A stretch of 30,691 nucleotides of DNA from Lachnoclostridium sp. (GTDB taxonomy: Bacteria > Bacillota_A > Clostridia > Lachnospirales > Lachnospiraceae): positions 1-30,691 of the forward strand of contig SVDR01000020.1 of the NCBI GenBank assembly GCA_015057755.1, in the 5' to 3' direction. The notes below the pieces were generated by a model. The model had not been told where the DNA came from and ran no database searches. It was given only the letters and a program-made list of their open reading frames with translations. Shown here one piece after another: positions 22,882 through 30,691 of the stretch. The translations under genes were made by a program, and so were the position numbers. Every line of letters begins with the position of its first letter. Positions within the stretch are counted from its first letter, which is position 1.

Positions 22882-23610
22882 ATGCAGAAAGAGATGTGCT
22901 CGCGGGAAGGATTATCGGAGCAGAATAAAGAGCCGACGGATCAGGAACAGGTAAAGAAAGAGGAAGAACGGATCCGGGAAAATGGTCAGTTAACGCTGGA
23001 TGGACCGGGAAAGGGGAAAATCCACCTCCTTACAATCATTGGAGAGATCGAAGGCCATGAGAATCTGTCGGGAAGCACGAAGACAACGAAGTACGAACAT
23101 ATTCTGCCGGAGCTGGCGAAAGTTGAGGATACGGATGAAATCCAGGGCGTACTGGTGCTGATCAATACGGTTGGCGGAGATGTGAGCTGCGGACTTGCGC
23201 TGGCAGAGATGCTTGCTTCCCTCAGCAAACCGACGGTCTCTCTGGTGATCGGAGACAGCCATTCCATTGGGGTACCGCTTGCCGTGGCAACAGATTATTC
23301 CTTTATTGTTCCGAGCGGAACTATGCTGGTCCATCCGGTTAGAATGTCGGGAATGTTGATCGGTACGTCGAAAACGTATGATTATTTTGAAATGATCCAG
23401 GATCGAATCTTAACGTTTGTTTCTTCTCACAGCCGTGTTTCATACGAGAAGCTGAAGGAATTAATGCACAGTACGAAAATGCTTTCCAAAGATCTGGGTA
23501 CCGTGCTGGTCGGAGAACGTGCGGTGCAAGAGGGATTGATCGATGAGATCGGCGGAATTCAGGATGCGCTGAGAAAACTATATGAGATGATAAAAGAGAA
23601 TCAGAATTAG
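22882..23610 (+). CDS. tepA: ClpP-like serine protease, TepA family
   Basis: This 242-residue protein of the ClpP/crotonase superfamily resembles the translocation-enhancing protein TepA. A charged N-terminal extension (1-45) precedes the core, which shows IIGEIEGHE, INTVGGDVSCGLALAEM (95-110), the nucleophile region GDSHSIGVPLA with Ser128, and MLVHPVRMSG with His151. The closing helix region is AVQEGLIDEIGG. Bacillus TepA is a cytoplasmic peptidase reported to aid secretion and degrade signal peptides or spore proteins. ATG 22882 was chosen because GAAGGGAG precedes it. In-frame GTG 22795 and ATG 22852 have no ribosome site and the first lies inside the previous gene. Expression may depend on escape from the hairpin immediately upstream, since I see no other promoter. 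Confidence 0.88.
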   Translation: MQKEMCSREGLSEQNKEPTDQEQVKKEEERIRENGQLTLDGPGKGKIHLLTIIGEIEGHENLSGSTKTTKYEHILPELAKVEDTDEIQGVLVLINTVGGDVSCGLALAEMLASLSKPTVSLVIGDSHSIGVPLAVATDYSFIVPSGTMLVHPVRMSGMLIGTSKTYDYFEMIQDRILTFVSSHSRVSYEKLKELMHSTKMLSKDLGTVLVGERAVQEGLIDEIGGIQDALRKLYEMIKENQN

Positions 23611-23616
23611 AGAAAC

Positions 23617-23642
23617 AGGGCAGGCTCCAAGGGGTCTGCCCT
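23617..23642 (+). terminator. Hairpin after tepA (weak terminator)
   Basis: AGGGCAG (23617-23623) pairs with CTGCCCT (23636-23642), and the stem can extend inward with wobble pairs towards 23628/23631. The following tract TTAATTCT is only moderately T-rich. Confidence 0.65.
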
Positions 23643-23663
23643 TAATTCTGAAAATTCTTGGAG

Positions 23664-23692
23664 TTGCAATTTTGAAGTTTATTTTGTATACT
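23664..23692 (+). promoter_or_regulatory. Promoter of ftsK
   Basis: TTGCAA (23664-23669), a 17-base spacer and TATACT (23687-23692). A neighbouring TATAAT (23692-23697) overlaps the -10 but has no -35 at proper distance. Confidence 0.75.
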
Positions 23693-23738
23693 ATAATCTG
23701 AGGTCATTTGCCTTGAATGATAAAAGGGGGCTTTCGTT

Positions 23739-26573
23739 TTGGCAGGAAGTGGAACAAAAAAGACAACGAAGACAAATACAACAAAAACGAATACATCCGC
23801 AAAGGGCGGCGGCAAGAAAAATCCCAAAAAAGTAGAGCCGGATACCAGCTTTTTACAGTCTGAGATTGCGGTACTCGGAACGTTTGCTGTCTGTGTATTC
23901 TTATTTTTAAGTAATTTTCATATCTGCGGTATGATCGGAAATTTCTTCAGCAGTATCATGCTGGGCGTGTTCGGGTCCATCGGCTATCTTGCACCGGTAC
24001 TGTTGTTTGCAGGTGTGATCTTCTATGCGTCCAACAAGGGAAATATCCGCGCAGTATATAAGATGCTGGCAGTTGAGGTCCTTCTGCTGGTACTCTGCGG
24101 TCTGGCTCAGATGTTATTTGGCGGCGGCTACAAAGAAGGACAGACTCTGATGGAAATTTATGAACTGGCAGGTGAAAACGGAACCGGCGGAGGTCTGATC
24201 GGAGGCGCGATCGTGTATGTGCTTCACACTGCGATCGGAACCATCGGTACATATCTGGTTCTTCTGCTCTGTATGATCATTTCTCTTGTGTGCATCACGG
24301 AGAAGTCTTTTGTCTCGGCTGTAAAGACAGGCGGCGACAAAGTTTACCAGCATGCAAAAGAGGATTACGACAGACATAAGGAGATCCGTGAGATCAAGAA
24401 AGAGGAGAAACGCCAGCTTCGTGAAGAGCAGAGAGTACAGGGCGTTAACCTGAATTCGACCGACCTGACAAAGGATGGCGTGATCGCCAAGATGTCTGCT
24501 GCTGACGAAGAGGAAGTGGCAGAGAGCGCAGCGTACCGTGAGGCGTTTGAGCGCGAAGAGCGTGCGCTCCGCAATGCAGTGAGCGGAAAGTCTGCGAAAT
24601 CTTCAGCCGATGAATTTACCGGAAAGATCACGAAGCCGGCTGCGATGCAGGAGGAAGAGATTCCGTTTGAGGAAGATGAAAAGAGAGCACCGGCAGGTAA
24701 ATCTGAGAAAAAAGATGAGGATATTTTTGTCAGCCGTGACAGCAAGACCTTCCGCGAGATGGGAGTATTCCCGCAGGCGGTGAAGGCGCAGACGGCTGAA
24801 GAGGTAGCGACGATACCTGTTTCCGCTATGGAGCCGGAAATGGAGCGTGCTCCTAAGTCGGTTTACGAGCAGAAATTACCTCCGGAGACCGAGTTTACAG
24901 GGAAACTTGCAGAGTCTTTCCATGTACCGGAAGAACGCAGCAAACAGGTTGTGACAGCATCCGGAAAAGTGATCGAAACGGATACAGAGGAGATCGTTAA
25001 GAAAAAATTGGAAAAGAGAAAGCTTGATCTTGCAGAGAAAGAGGAGGCGGAAAATACCGTTCTTCAGGAAATCAAGCAGACGGAAGAAAAACCTAAGAAA
25101 CCGTACGTGTTCCCGTCTCTGGATCTGCTTTCCCGTGGAAAAGGTCCGGCTGGCGGTCAGTCTGATAAAGAGTTCCGTGAGACAGCGATCAAGCTGCAGC
25201 AGACACTCCGCAATTTTGGTGTTGGTGTGACAGTAACGAATATCAGCTGTGGTCCGACAGTAACCCGCTACGAGCTTCAGCCGGAGCAGGGGGTCAAAGT
25301 CAGCAAGATTCAGGCACTGGCTGACGATATTAAATTAAACCTGGCAGCGACCGATATTCGAATCGAAGCTCCGATCCCTGGCAAGGCTGCCGTGGGAATC
25401 GAGGTTCCGAATAAAGTCAACAGCATGGTATATCTCCGTGAACTGTTGGAGAGCAATGAATTCAAAAAACACCCGTCCAAACTTGCCTTTGCAGTCGGTA
25501 AAGATATCGGCGGACAGGTGATCGTTGCAGATATTGCGAAGATGCCGCACTTGCTGATCGCCGGTCAGACCGGTTCCGGTAAGTCTGTCGGTATCAATAC
25601 CATGATCATGAGCTTGATCTACCGTTCTTCACCGGAAGATGTAAAGCTGATCATGATCGACCCGAAGGTGGTAGAGCTTTCCGTTTATAACGGAATCCCG
25701 CACCTTCTGATCCCGGTTGTTACCGATCCGAAAAAAGCGGCAGGAGCCTTGAACTGGGCAGTTGCCGAGATGATGGAGCGATACAATAAATTTGCCCAGA
25801 GCAACGTCCGTGATATTAAAGGATACAATGCGAAAGTGCAGAACCTTATCGATGCGGGCGATGTTCCGAAAGATCAGATTCCGGTTAAGCTTCCGCAGCT
25901 CGTTATCATCATTGATGAGCTTGCAGACCTTATGATGGTTGCTTCCAATGAAGTAGAAGATGCGATCTGCCGTCTGGCACAGCTTGCTCGTGCGGCTGGT
26001 ATCCACCTTGTGATCGCCACACAGAGGCCATCTGTAAATGTTATCACGGGTGTGATCAAAGCAAATGTTCCGTCCAGAATCGGTTTCTCCGTTGCATCCG
26101 GCGTGGATTCCAGAACGATCCTGGATATGAACGGAGCTGAAAAATTGCTTGGAAACGGTGATATGCTGTTCTATCCGTCCGGATATCCGAAACCGCTCCG
26201 TGTACAAGGCGCATTTGTGTCTGATGCAGAGGTTTCCAGAGTGACAGACTTCTTAAAGGAGCAGAATGACGGCGGCGGATACAGCACAGAAGTGGAGATG
26301 AAACTGAGCCAGCCGACACTTGGCGGCGGCACTTCCGGCGGCGGAAGTGACAGAGATTCTCTCTTTACGGATGCAGCGAAGTTTATCATTGAAAAAGACA
26401 AAGCATCCATTGGCATGCTGCAGCGTGTATTTAAAATTGGTTTTAACCGTGCGGCAAGGATCATGGATCAGCTTGCCGAGGCCGGTGTGGTTGGTGAGGA
26501 AGAAGGTACAAAACCGAGAAAAGTCCTCATGTCCATGGAAGAGTTTGAAGCTTTTCTGGAGGCCGGATATTAA
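23739..26573 (+). CDS. ftsK: FtsK/SpoIIIE DNA translocase
   Basis: This 944-residue septal DNA pump clears or segregates chromosomes at division or sporulation. A Lys/Thr-rich N-terminus is followed by about four membrane helices (about 41-190), and a long charged linker (about 195-455) rich in Glu/Lys. The motor follows, with Walker A GQTGSGKS (609-616), Walker B LVIIIDELAD (721-730) and IATQRPSVNVITG. A Gly-rich hinge then leads to the C-terminal gamma winged-helix domain (about 872-944; ASIGMLQRVFKIGFNRAARI) that reads orienting DNA sequences. The start is TTG 23739, 8 bases after AAAAGGGGG; no ATG with a ribosome site is available before the first membrane helix. It is at the long end of the family because of the linker. 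FtsK and SpoIIIE cannot be told apart by sequence alone. Confidence 0.96.
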   Translation: MAGSGTKKTTKTNTTKTNTSAKGGGKKNPKKVEPDTSFLQSEIAVLGTFAVCVFLFLSNFHICGMIGNFFSSIMLGVFGSIGYLAPVLLFAGVIFYASNKGNIRAVYKMLAVEVLLLVLCGLAQMLFGGGYKEGQTLMEIYELAGENGTGGGLIGGAIVYVLHTAIGTIGTYLVLLLCMIISLVCITEKSFVSAVKTGGDKVYQHAKEDYDRHKEIREIKKEEKRQLREEQRVQGVNLNSTDLTKDGVIAKMSAADEEEVAESAAYREAFEREERALRNAVSGKSAKSSADEFTGKITKPAAMQEEEIPFEEDEKRAPAGKSEKKDEDIFVSRDSKTFREMGVFPQAVKAQTAEEVATIPVSAMEPEMERAPKSVYEQKLPPETEFTGKLAESFHVPEERSKQVVTASGKVIETDTEEIVKKKLEKRKLDLAEKEEAENTVLQEIKQTEEKPKKPYVFPSLDLLSRGKGPAGGQSDKEFRETAIKLQQTLRNFGVGVTVTNISCGPTVTRYELQPEQGVKVSKIQALADDIKLNLAATDIRIEAPIPGKAAVGIEVPNKVNSMVYLRELLESNEFKKHPSKLAFAVGKDIGGQVIVADIAKMPHLLIAGQTGSGKSVGINTMIMSLIYRSSPEDVKLIMIDPKVVELSVYNGIPHLLIPVVTDPKKAAGALNWAVAEMMERYNKFAQSNVRDIKGYNAKVQNLIDAGDVPKDQIPVKLPQLVIIIDELADLMMVASNEVEDAICRLAQLARAAGIHLVIATQRPSVNVITGVIKANVPSRIGFSVASGVDSRTILDMNGAEKLLGNGDMLFYPSGYPKPLRVQGAFVSDAEVSRVTDFLKEQNDGGGYSTEVEMKLSQPTLGGGTSGGGSDRDSLFTDAAKFIIEKDKASIGMLQRVFKIGFNRAARIMDQLAEAGVVGEEEGTKPRKVLMSMEEFEAFLEAGY

Positions 26574-26585
26574 AAATTAAGAATA

Positions 26586-26627
26586 ACAGGCGGGGCTTGA
26601 ATTTTGGTTTTCAGCAGTCCCGCCTGT
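26586..26627 (+). terminator. Stem-loop after ftsK (possible terminator)
   Basis: ACAGGCGGGGCT (26586-26597) pairs with AGTCCCGCCTGT (26616-26627) with one wobble and an 18-base loop. No T tract follows, so it may be a processing or weak termination site. The rest of the gap to murE (26628-26712) shows no convincing promoter. Confidence 0.5.
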
Positions 26628-26712
26628 CTGTGTTGCTGTCGCAGCGAATATATGACGCGAAAAATGACAGAAACATATATATAAATCATGACAGATTATC
26701 AGGAGATTAGAA

Positions 26713-28227
26713 ATGAAGATTGGAAATTGGTTAACCAGACTTTCTTATGAACTTGTACAGGGTACTCTGGAGGCAAGGGTCGAAGAGGTCATTTACGATT
26801 CCAGAAAAGCAAAGGAGAACTCTGTGTTTGTGTGCATCAAGGGCAGCGTCAGAGATTCCCACAATTTTATTCCGGACGTATTAGAAAAGGGATGTAAGGT
26901 CCTTGTTGTAGAAAAAGAGGTGGAGGTTCCGGCAGATGTGACTGTGATCCGAGTGGAGAACGGTCGTCTTGCACTGGCAGAGCTTTCTGCTGCAAGATTC
27001 GGATATCCGGCTGAAAAGCTTGTGACAATCGGAATTACCGGAACAAAAGGAAAGACAACAACCAGCTATATGATCAAGACAGTTCTGGAGGCGGCAGGCA
27101 AAAAGACCGGTCTCATCGGTACAAACGGTGCTGTGATCGGTGATGAGATAATTCCGACAGCGAACACGACTCCGGAATCTTATGTGGTGCAGGAGTTTTT
27201 TGCAAAGATGGTAGAAGCAGGCTGTGACTGTGTAGTCATGGAAGTTTCTTCCCAGGCGCTGATGCTGCACCGTGTGGGCGGAATCACATTTGATTATGGT
27301 TTATTTACCAATATTTCTCCGGACCATATCGGACCGAATGAGCATAGCAGCTTTGAGGAATATTTACAGTACAAATCCAAAATGCTTCAGGTTTGTAAAA
27401 CAGGTGTTGCCAATATCAATATGGAGCACTACGAGGATGTGGTGGAGCATGCGACCTGCAAGCTTTACACATACGGTCTGGAAACAGACGCAGATTTCCG
27501 CGGTGACAAGATCCACTATGCGAATGAGCATGATTTTGTCGGCATTGAATTCCAGGTACACGGTGATCTGGGAGGAAGAGTCCGCGTTGGCATGCCTGGC
27601 AAGTTTAATGCAGATAATGCGCTTGCAGCGCTTTCCGTATGTACACTTGCTTTAGCCCAGATGCCGGAGCATATCGATACATTTGATGAGAAGCCGGAAC
27701 TGAAGGCTTCTGTGAAAAAGAAATTACTTCACGCATTGGAGGATATCCGTGTGGACGGCCGTATGGAGATCGCATATGTATCTCCGGTCTGCAGCGTGAT
27801 CATTGACTATGCGCACAATGCAATGAGCATGGAGAGCCTTCTGGATACATTGAGAGATTACAATCCGAAACGTCTGGTGTGTGTGTTTGGCTGCGGCGGA
27901 AATCGTGCGAAAGACAGGCGCTACTCCATGGGTGAGATCGGTGGAAAGATGGCAGACCTTTGTGTGATCACGGCTGACAATCCGCGTTTTGAGAAAAATG
28001 AAGATATTATCAAAGATATTGAAGTTGGTCTTGCAAAAACAGCGGGTAACTATATTGTGATCCCGGACCGCCGCGATGCGATTTTCTCTGCGATCCACAA
28101 TGCAGAGGAAGGCGATATGGTAGCGATCATCGGAAAAGGACACGAGGATTATCAGGAGATCGAGGGTGTCAGACATCATTTCAAAGACCGTGAAGTGGTA
28201 GAAGAGGCTGTAAAGGAGATGAGATAA
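26713..28227 (+). CDS. murE: UDP-MurNAc-tripeptide ligase MurE, mDAP-adding type
   Basis: This 504-residue cytoplasmic Mur ligase adds the third amino acid to UDP-MurNAc-L-Ala-D-Glu using ATP. It has the N-terminal UDP-binding domain with YDSRKAKENSVFVCIKG, and the ATP loop GITGTKGKTTT (107-117). It also has ANTTPES for the nucleotide-dipeptide, the carbamylated-Lys region YLQYKSKML (Lys221), IIDYAHN, and DNPR at 422-425, the motif that marks diaminopimelate rather than lysine specificity. The usual DNPRxEDP continues here as FEKNED, a small departure. ATG 26713 follows AGGAGA (26701-26706). The stop shares one base with the murF ATG. It forms a wall-precursor operon with murF. Confidence 0.96.
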   Translation: MKIGNWLTRLSYELVQGTLEARVEEVIYDSRKAKENSVFVCIKGSVRDSHNFIPDVLEKGCKVLVVEKEVEVPADVTVIRVENGRLALAELSAARFGYPAEKLVTIGITGTKGKTTTSYMIKTVLEAAGKKTGLIGTNGAVIGDEIIPTANTTPESYVVQEFFAKMVEAGCDCVVMEVSSQALMLHRVGGITFDYGLFTNISPDHIGPNEHSSFEEYLQYKSKMLQVCKTGVANINMEHYEDVVEHATCKLYTYGLETDADFRGDKIHYANEHDFVGIEFQVHGDLGGRVRVGMPGKFNADNALAALSVCTLALAQMPEHIDTFDEKPELKASVKKKLLHALEDIRVDGRMEIAYVSPVCSVIIDYAHNAMSMESLLDTLRDYNPKRLVCVFGCGGNRAKDRRYSMGEIGGKMADLCVITADNPRFEKNEDIIKDIEVGLAKTAGNYIVIPDRRDAIFSAIHNAEEGDMVAIIGKGHEDYQEIEGVRHHFKDREVVEEAVKEMR

Positions 28228-29612
28228 TGGAGCATGTATTCGTACGTGATCTGACAGAAGCAACCGGAGGCAAATTGCTTTGCGGAAATCCGGAAGCTTC
28301 CGTTGCGAGAATTAAACTGGATTCCAGACAGATGGAACCGGGTGATCTGTTTGTTCCGATCATTGGTGAGCGTGTAGACGGACATAAATTTATTCCGCAG
28401 GTACTGGCATCAGGAGCAGCAGCCGTGCTGACAAGCGAGCATGATGCGGTTCCGGAGGAATACCAAACAGCAGCCTGGATCCGCGTTGCTGATACAAAGG
28501 AAGCCCTTCAGAATATCGGTCGTTATTTACGCGCCCGTCTTGCCCTTCCGCTGGTAGGTGTAACAGGAAGTGTAGGAAAGACGACAACGCGTGAAATGAT
28601 CGCGGCTGCGCTTTCTGCAAAGTATCGTGTATATAAAACTCCGGGAAACAGCAACAGTCAGGTGGGGGTTCCGATCACAATTTCCGAGATCAGCGAAATG
28701 GATGAGATCGGAGTGATCGAACTTGGAATGAGCGAACCGGGCGAACTGACTGTGATCGCAAAGATCGCAAAGATTGACATGGCTGTGATCACAAATATCG
28801 GTATCACACACATTGAACAGCTCGGTTCCAGAGAGAATATTTATAAAGAGAAGATGACCATTCAGGATGGTTTAAGAGAAGACGGAGTTCTGATCTTAAA
28901 TGGTGATGATGATATGCTTTGCGAGACAAAAGGAAAAGCCGAGGTACAGACGATATATTACGGAACCGGTTCCAACTGCGATTTCAGAGCAGAAAACATC
29001 AATCTGAATGATGGTCCGGCAAAGTTTACAGCTGTACATGGCGAGGAGCGCCAGGATGTGGTCCTCGGTGTTATGGGAATGCATAACGTGATGAACGCTC
29101 TGGCAGCGATCGCAGTTTGCCATGTAAATGGAATGACCATGGAGGAGGCTGCTCAGGGTCTGAAGACTTTCCACGGCTTTAAGGGACGTCAGCAGATCCA
29201 TGCAGGTGCAAGATTCACCATTTTAGATGATTCTTACAATGCAAGTCCGGCTTCTATGAAAGCTTCCCTGGATGTGTTCAAGACATTAAAACCGGACAGC
29301 CGTCATGTTGCAGTACTGGCAGACATGAAAGAACTTGGCGACCAGGTGAAGGAATATCATCGTGAAGTGGGCGTACATACAGCAAACACAGGTGTAAATC
29401 TTGTTGTTACGCTCGGTGAGGCTTGTCATGAGCTGGCAGAAGGTGTGAGATCCGTGTCCAAGATTCCTGTGGTGGAATTTTTAAATAAAGAAGAAATTGT
29501 GGCTTATCTGGATGAACATCTGGCAGATGGCGACTGTGTTCTCTTCAAAGGTTCTAACTCCATGGGTCTTTCTGCAGTAGTGGCACATTTTATTGAACAA
29601 TCAGATTTATAA
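28227..29612 (+). CDS. murF: UDP-MurNAc-tripeptide--D-Ala-D-Ala ligase MurF
   Basis: This 461-residue Mur ligase adds the D-Ala-D-Ala dipeptide to complete the UDP-MurNAc-pentapeptide. It has the N-terminal LDSRQMEPGDLFVPIIGE region, ATP loop GVTGSVGKTTT (111-121), TPGNSNSQVGVP typical of MurF, ELGMSEPGE, NIGITHIEQLGS, and the C-terminal DDSYNASPASMKASLD. GGAG (28215-28218) within the end of murE serves the ATG, and the start overlaps the murE stop by one base, indicating coupled translation in equal amounts. priA follows after 27 bases with no terminator between them. Confidence 0.97.
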   Translation: MEHVFVRDLTEATGGKLLCGNPEASVARIKLDSRQMEPGDLFVPIIGERVDGHKFIPQVLASGAAAVLTSEHDAVPEEYQTAAWIRVADTKEALQNIGRYLRARLALPLVGVTGSVGKTTTREMIAAALSAKYRVYKTPGNSNSQVGVPITISEISEMDEIGVIELGMSEPGELTVIAKIAKIDMAVITNIGITHIEQLGSRENIYKEKMTIQDGLREDGVLILNGDDDMLCETKGKAEVQTIYYGTGSNCDFRAENINLNDGPAKFTAVHGEERQDVVLGVMGMHNVMNALAAIAVCHVNGMTMEEAAQGLKTFHGFKGRQQIHAGARFTILDDSYNASPASMKASLDVFKTLKPDSRHVAVLADMKELGDQVKEYHREVGVHTANTGVNLVVTLGEACHELAEGVRSVSKIPVVEFLNKEEIVAYLDEHLADGDCVLFKGSNSMGLSAVVAHFIEQSDL

Positions 29613-29639
29613 AAAGAAAAACAGAAAGGAGGGATCGGA

Positions 29640-30691
29640 GTGGAACAGACGGTCTGTTATGCAGATATTATTATTGATATTTCTACAAAAAATGTAGACC
29701 GGGTTTTCCAGTACCGGATTCCTTCTGACTTGATTTCCAGGGTGCAGGTGGGAAGCCGCGTTCTGGTTCCGTTTGGTAAAGGAAACAGAGAACAAAAAGG
29801 CTATGTGGTCTCCATTACCACGGTCCCGTCCTATGCGCCGGAAAAAATAAAAGACATCCGCGATGTGATACCGGAGGCAGTCTCTGTTCAGGAGCAGATG
29901 ATCCTCCTTGCCTGGTGGATGAAGGAGCGATATGGTTCGACGATGAATCAGGCGTTGAAGACGGTAATTCCTGTAAAGTCTAAAGTGGCTCCCAAGGAAG
30001 AAAAGACAATTCTTTCATTAAAAACACAGGAAGAATTGGAGGTTCTATACGCGGAGGCGGAACGAAAAAAGTTTAAGGCAAGAGCACGCCTTTACAAAGC
30101 TCTGATGGAAAATGGAGTGCTTCCGTACCGGCTGACTGCAGAAAAGCTCGGCATCACGTCTGCCATGTTAAAACCATTGGAAGAAAAGGGAATCATACGG
30201 GTTCAGGTGGACCGTCTGAGCCGTGACCCTGTGAAAGACTATGAGCGGGAAAAGAGTAGGATTTCTTTGAATGCAGAACAGCTTGCAGCTGCTGAACAGG
30301 TAATTTCTGATTATGACAGTGGGGTTCGAGGTACCTATTTGCTCTATGGAATCACAGGAAGCGGCAAGACGGAAGTTTACATGGAATTGATCGAACATGT
30401 GCTGGCTCAGGGAAAACAGGCGATTGTACTGATCCCGGAAATTTCTTTGACATACCAGACTGTTATGCGGTTTTACCGCAGATTTGGAAACCGCGTTTCG
30501 ATCATCAATTCCCGACTGTCAGCCGGCGAACGTTACGATCAGCTGGAGCGCGCTGCCAGGGGCGAGATCGATATTATGATCGGTCCCAGATCAGCTCTGT
30601 TCACACCGTTTGCTAATCTCGGCTTGATCATCATTGATGAGGAGCATGAAGGAGCATACAAAAGTGAGATTTCTCCACGTTATCATGCAAG
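29640..30691 (+). CDS. priA: Primosomal protein N' (replication restart helicase PriA), N-terminal part
   Basis: An open frame of 350 complete codons runs off the window end. It starts at GTG 29640 after AAAGGAGGG (29625-29633). The N-terminal 3'-DNA-end-binding domain (about 5-105, ADIIIDISTKNVDRVFQYRI and VGSRVLVPFGKGNREQKGYV) is followed by a winged-helix region (about 145-195). The start of the helicase core has Walker A GITGSGKT (237-244), LIPEISLT, SRLSAGERYDQ, IGPRSALFTPF and the DEEH box (333-336) with HEGAYKSE. PriA reloads the replisome at stalled forks. The zinc-binding and C-terminal domains are outside the window. It probably shares the murE-murF transcript. Confidence 0.95.
   Translation, partial: MEQTVCYADIIIDISTKNVDRVFQYRIPSDLISRVQVGSRVLVPFGKGNREQKGYVVSITTVPSYAPEKIKDIRDVIPEAVSVQEQMILLAWWMKERYGSTMNQALKTVIPVKSKVAPKEEKTILSLKTQEELEVLYAEAERKKFKARARLYKALMENGVLPYRLTAEKLGITSAMLKPLEEKGIIRVQVDRLSRDPVKDYEREKSRISLNAEQLAAAEQVISDYDSGVRGTYLLYGITGSGKTEVYMELIEHVLAQGKQAIVLIPEISLTYQTVMRFYRRFGNRVSIINSRLSAGERYDQLERAARGEIDIMIGPRSALFTPFANLGLIIIDEEHEGAYKSEISPRYHA

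Noticed and set aside
26640..26712. Promoter for murE
   Set aside because: ATGACA and TATAAA-like hexamers are present but at wrong spacing, so I could not support a promoter; read-through from ftsK is possible.
1..30691. CRISPR array, insertion sequence, prophage, tRNA or rRNA
   Set aside because: No direct-repeat array, transposase, integrase, terminal repeats or tRNA cloverleaf was seen on either strand; all gaps between genes are under 300 bases and are explained by promoters and terminators.

Overview
The window is about 30.7 kb of a low-to-mid GC Gram-positive chromosome. It is most likely from an anaerobic gut Clostridia of the Lachnospiraceae type. The reasons are a pyruvate:ferredoxin oxidoreductase, strong AGGAGG ribosome sites with occasional TTG/GTG starts, MurE with the DNPR motif of diaminopimelate enzymes, a YtrA-type GntR/ABC operon, and SLH, NlpC/P60 and SH3 surface proteins. 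The species assignment is inference. I see no tRNA, rRNA, insertion sequence, phage gene or CRISPR array. No gene-free gap exceeds 300 bases.

Layout. 1-553: the 3' end of nifJ and its terminator. 707-4982: a pyrimidine salvage operon (upp, cdd, pyrimidine-nucleoside phosphorylase, a Crp/Fnr-type regulator, a BMP-family nucleoside-binding lipoprotein) closed by a long hairpin. 5166-5843: an MgtC-family membrane protein. 5990-9649: a GntR(YtrA-type)/ABC ATPase/large permease operon, with a consensus promoter built into the preceding terminator and a perfect operator-like palindrome. 9741-10229: a small zinc-ribbon protein, convergent with 10291-11706 (minus strand), a PurF homologue whose glutaminase active site looks dismantled. 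11973-13256: O-acetylhomoserine sulfhydrylase. 13323-14900: cardiolipin synthase. 15034-19929: an SLH-domain exported protein followed by a MacAB/YknXYZ-like export system (adaptor, ATPase, permease). 20049-21074: M19 dipeptidase. 21207-22820: an SH3/NlpC-P60 wall hydrolase. 22882-23610: a TepA/ClpP-like protease. 23739-26573: FtsK/SpoIIIE. 26713-30691: murE, murF and the 5' part of priA.

Much of the right half concerns the cell envelope: lipid synthesis, wall anchoring and export, peptide hydrolysis, wall remodelling, septal DNA translocation and peptidoglycan precursor synthesis. The left half is central and nucleotide metabolism.

The most unusual items are: (1) the stand-alone PurF homologue that lacks the catalytic Cys and the matching Arg/Asn/Asp glutaminase residues but keeps the PRPP loop and the Fe-S-type cysteines; (2) the SLH + MacAB operon, whose adaptor appears to carry two tandem HlyD modules and a Gly/Met-rich tail; (3) a terminator-like hairpin that contains the ribosome site of tepA; (4) several compact terminator/promoter/operator composites.
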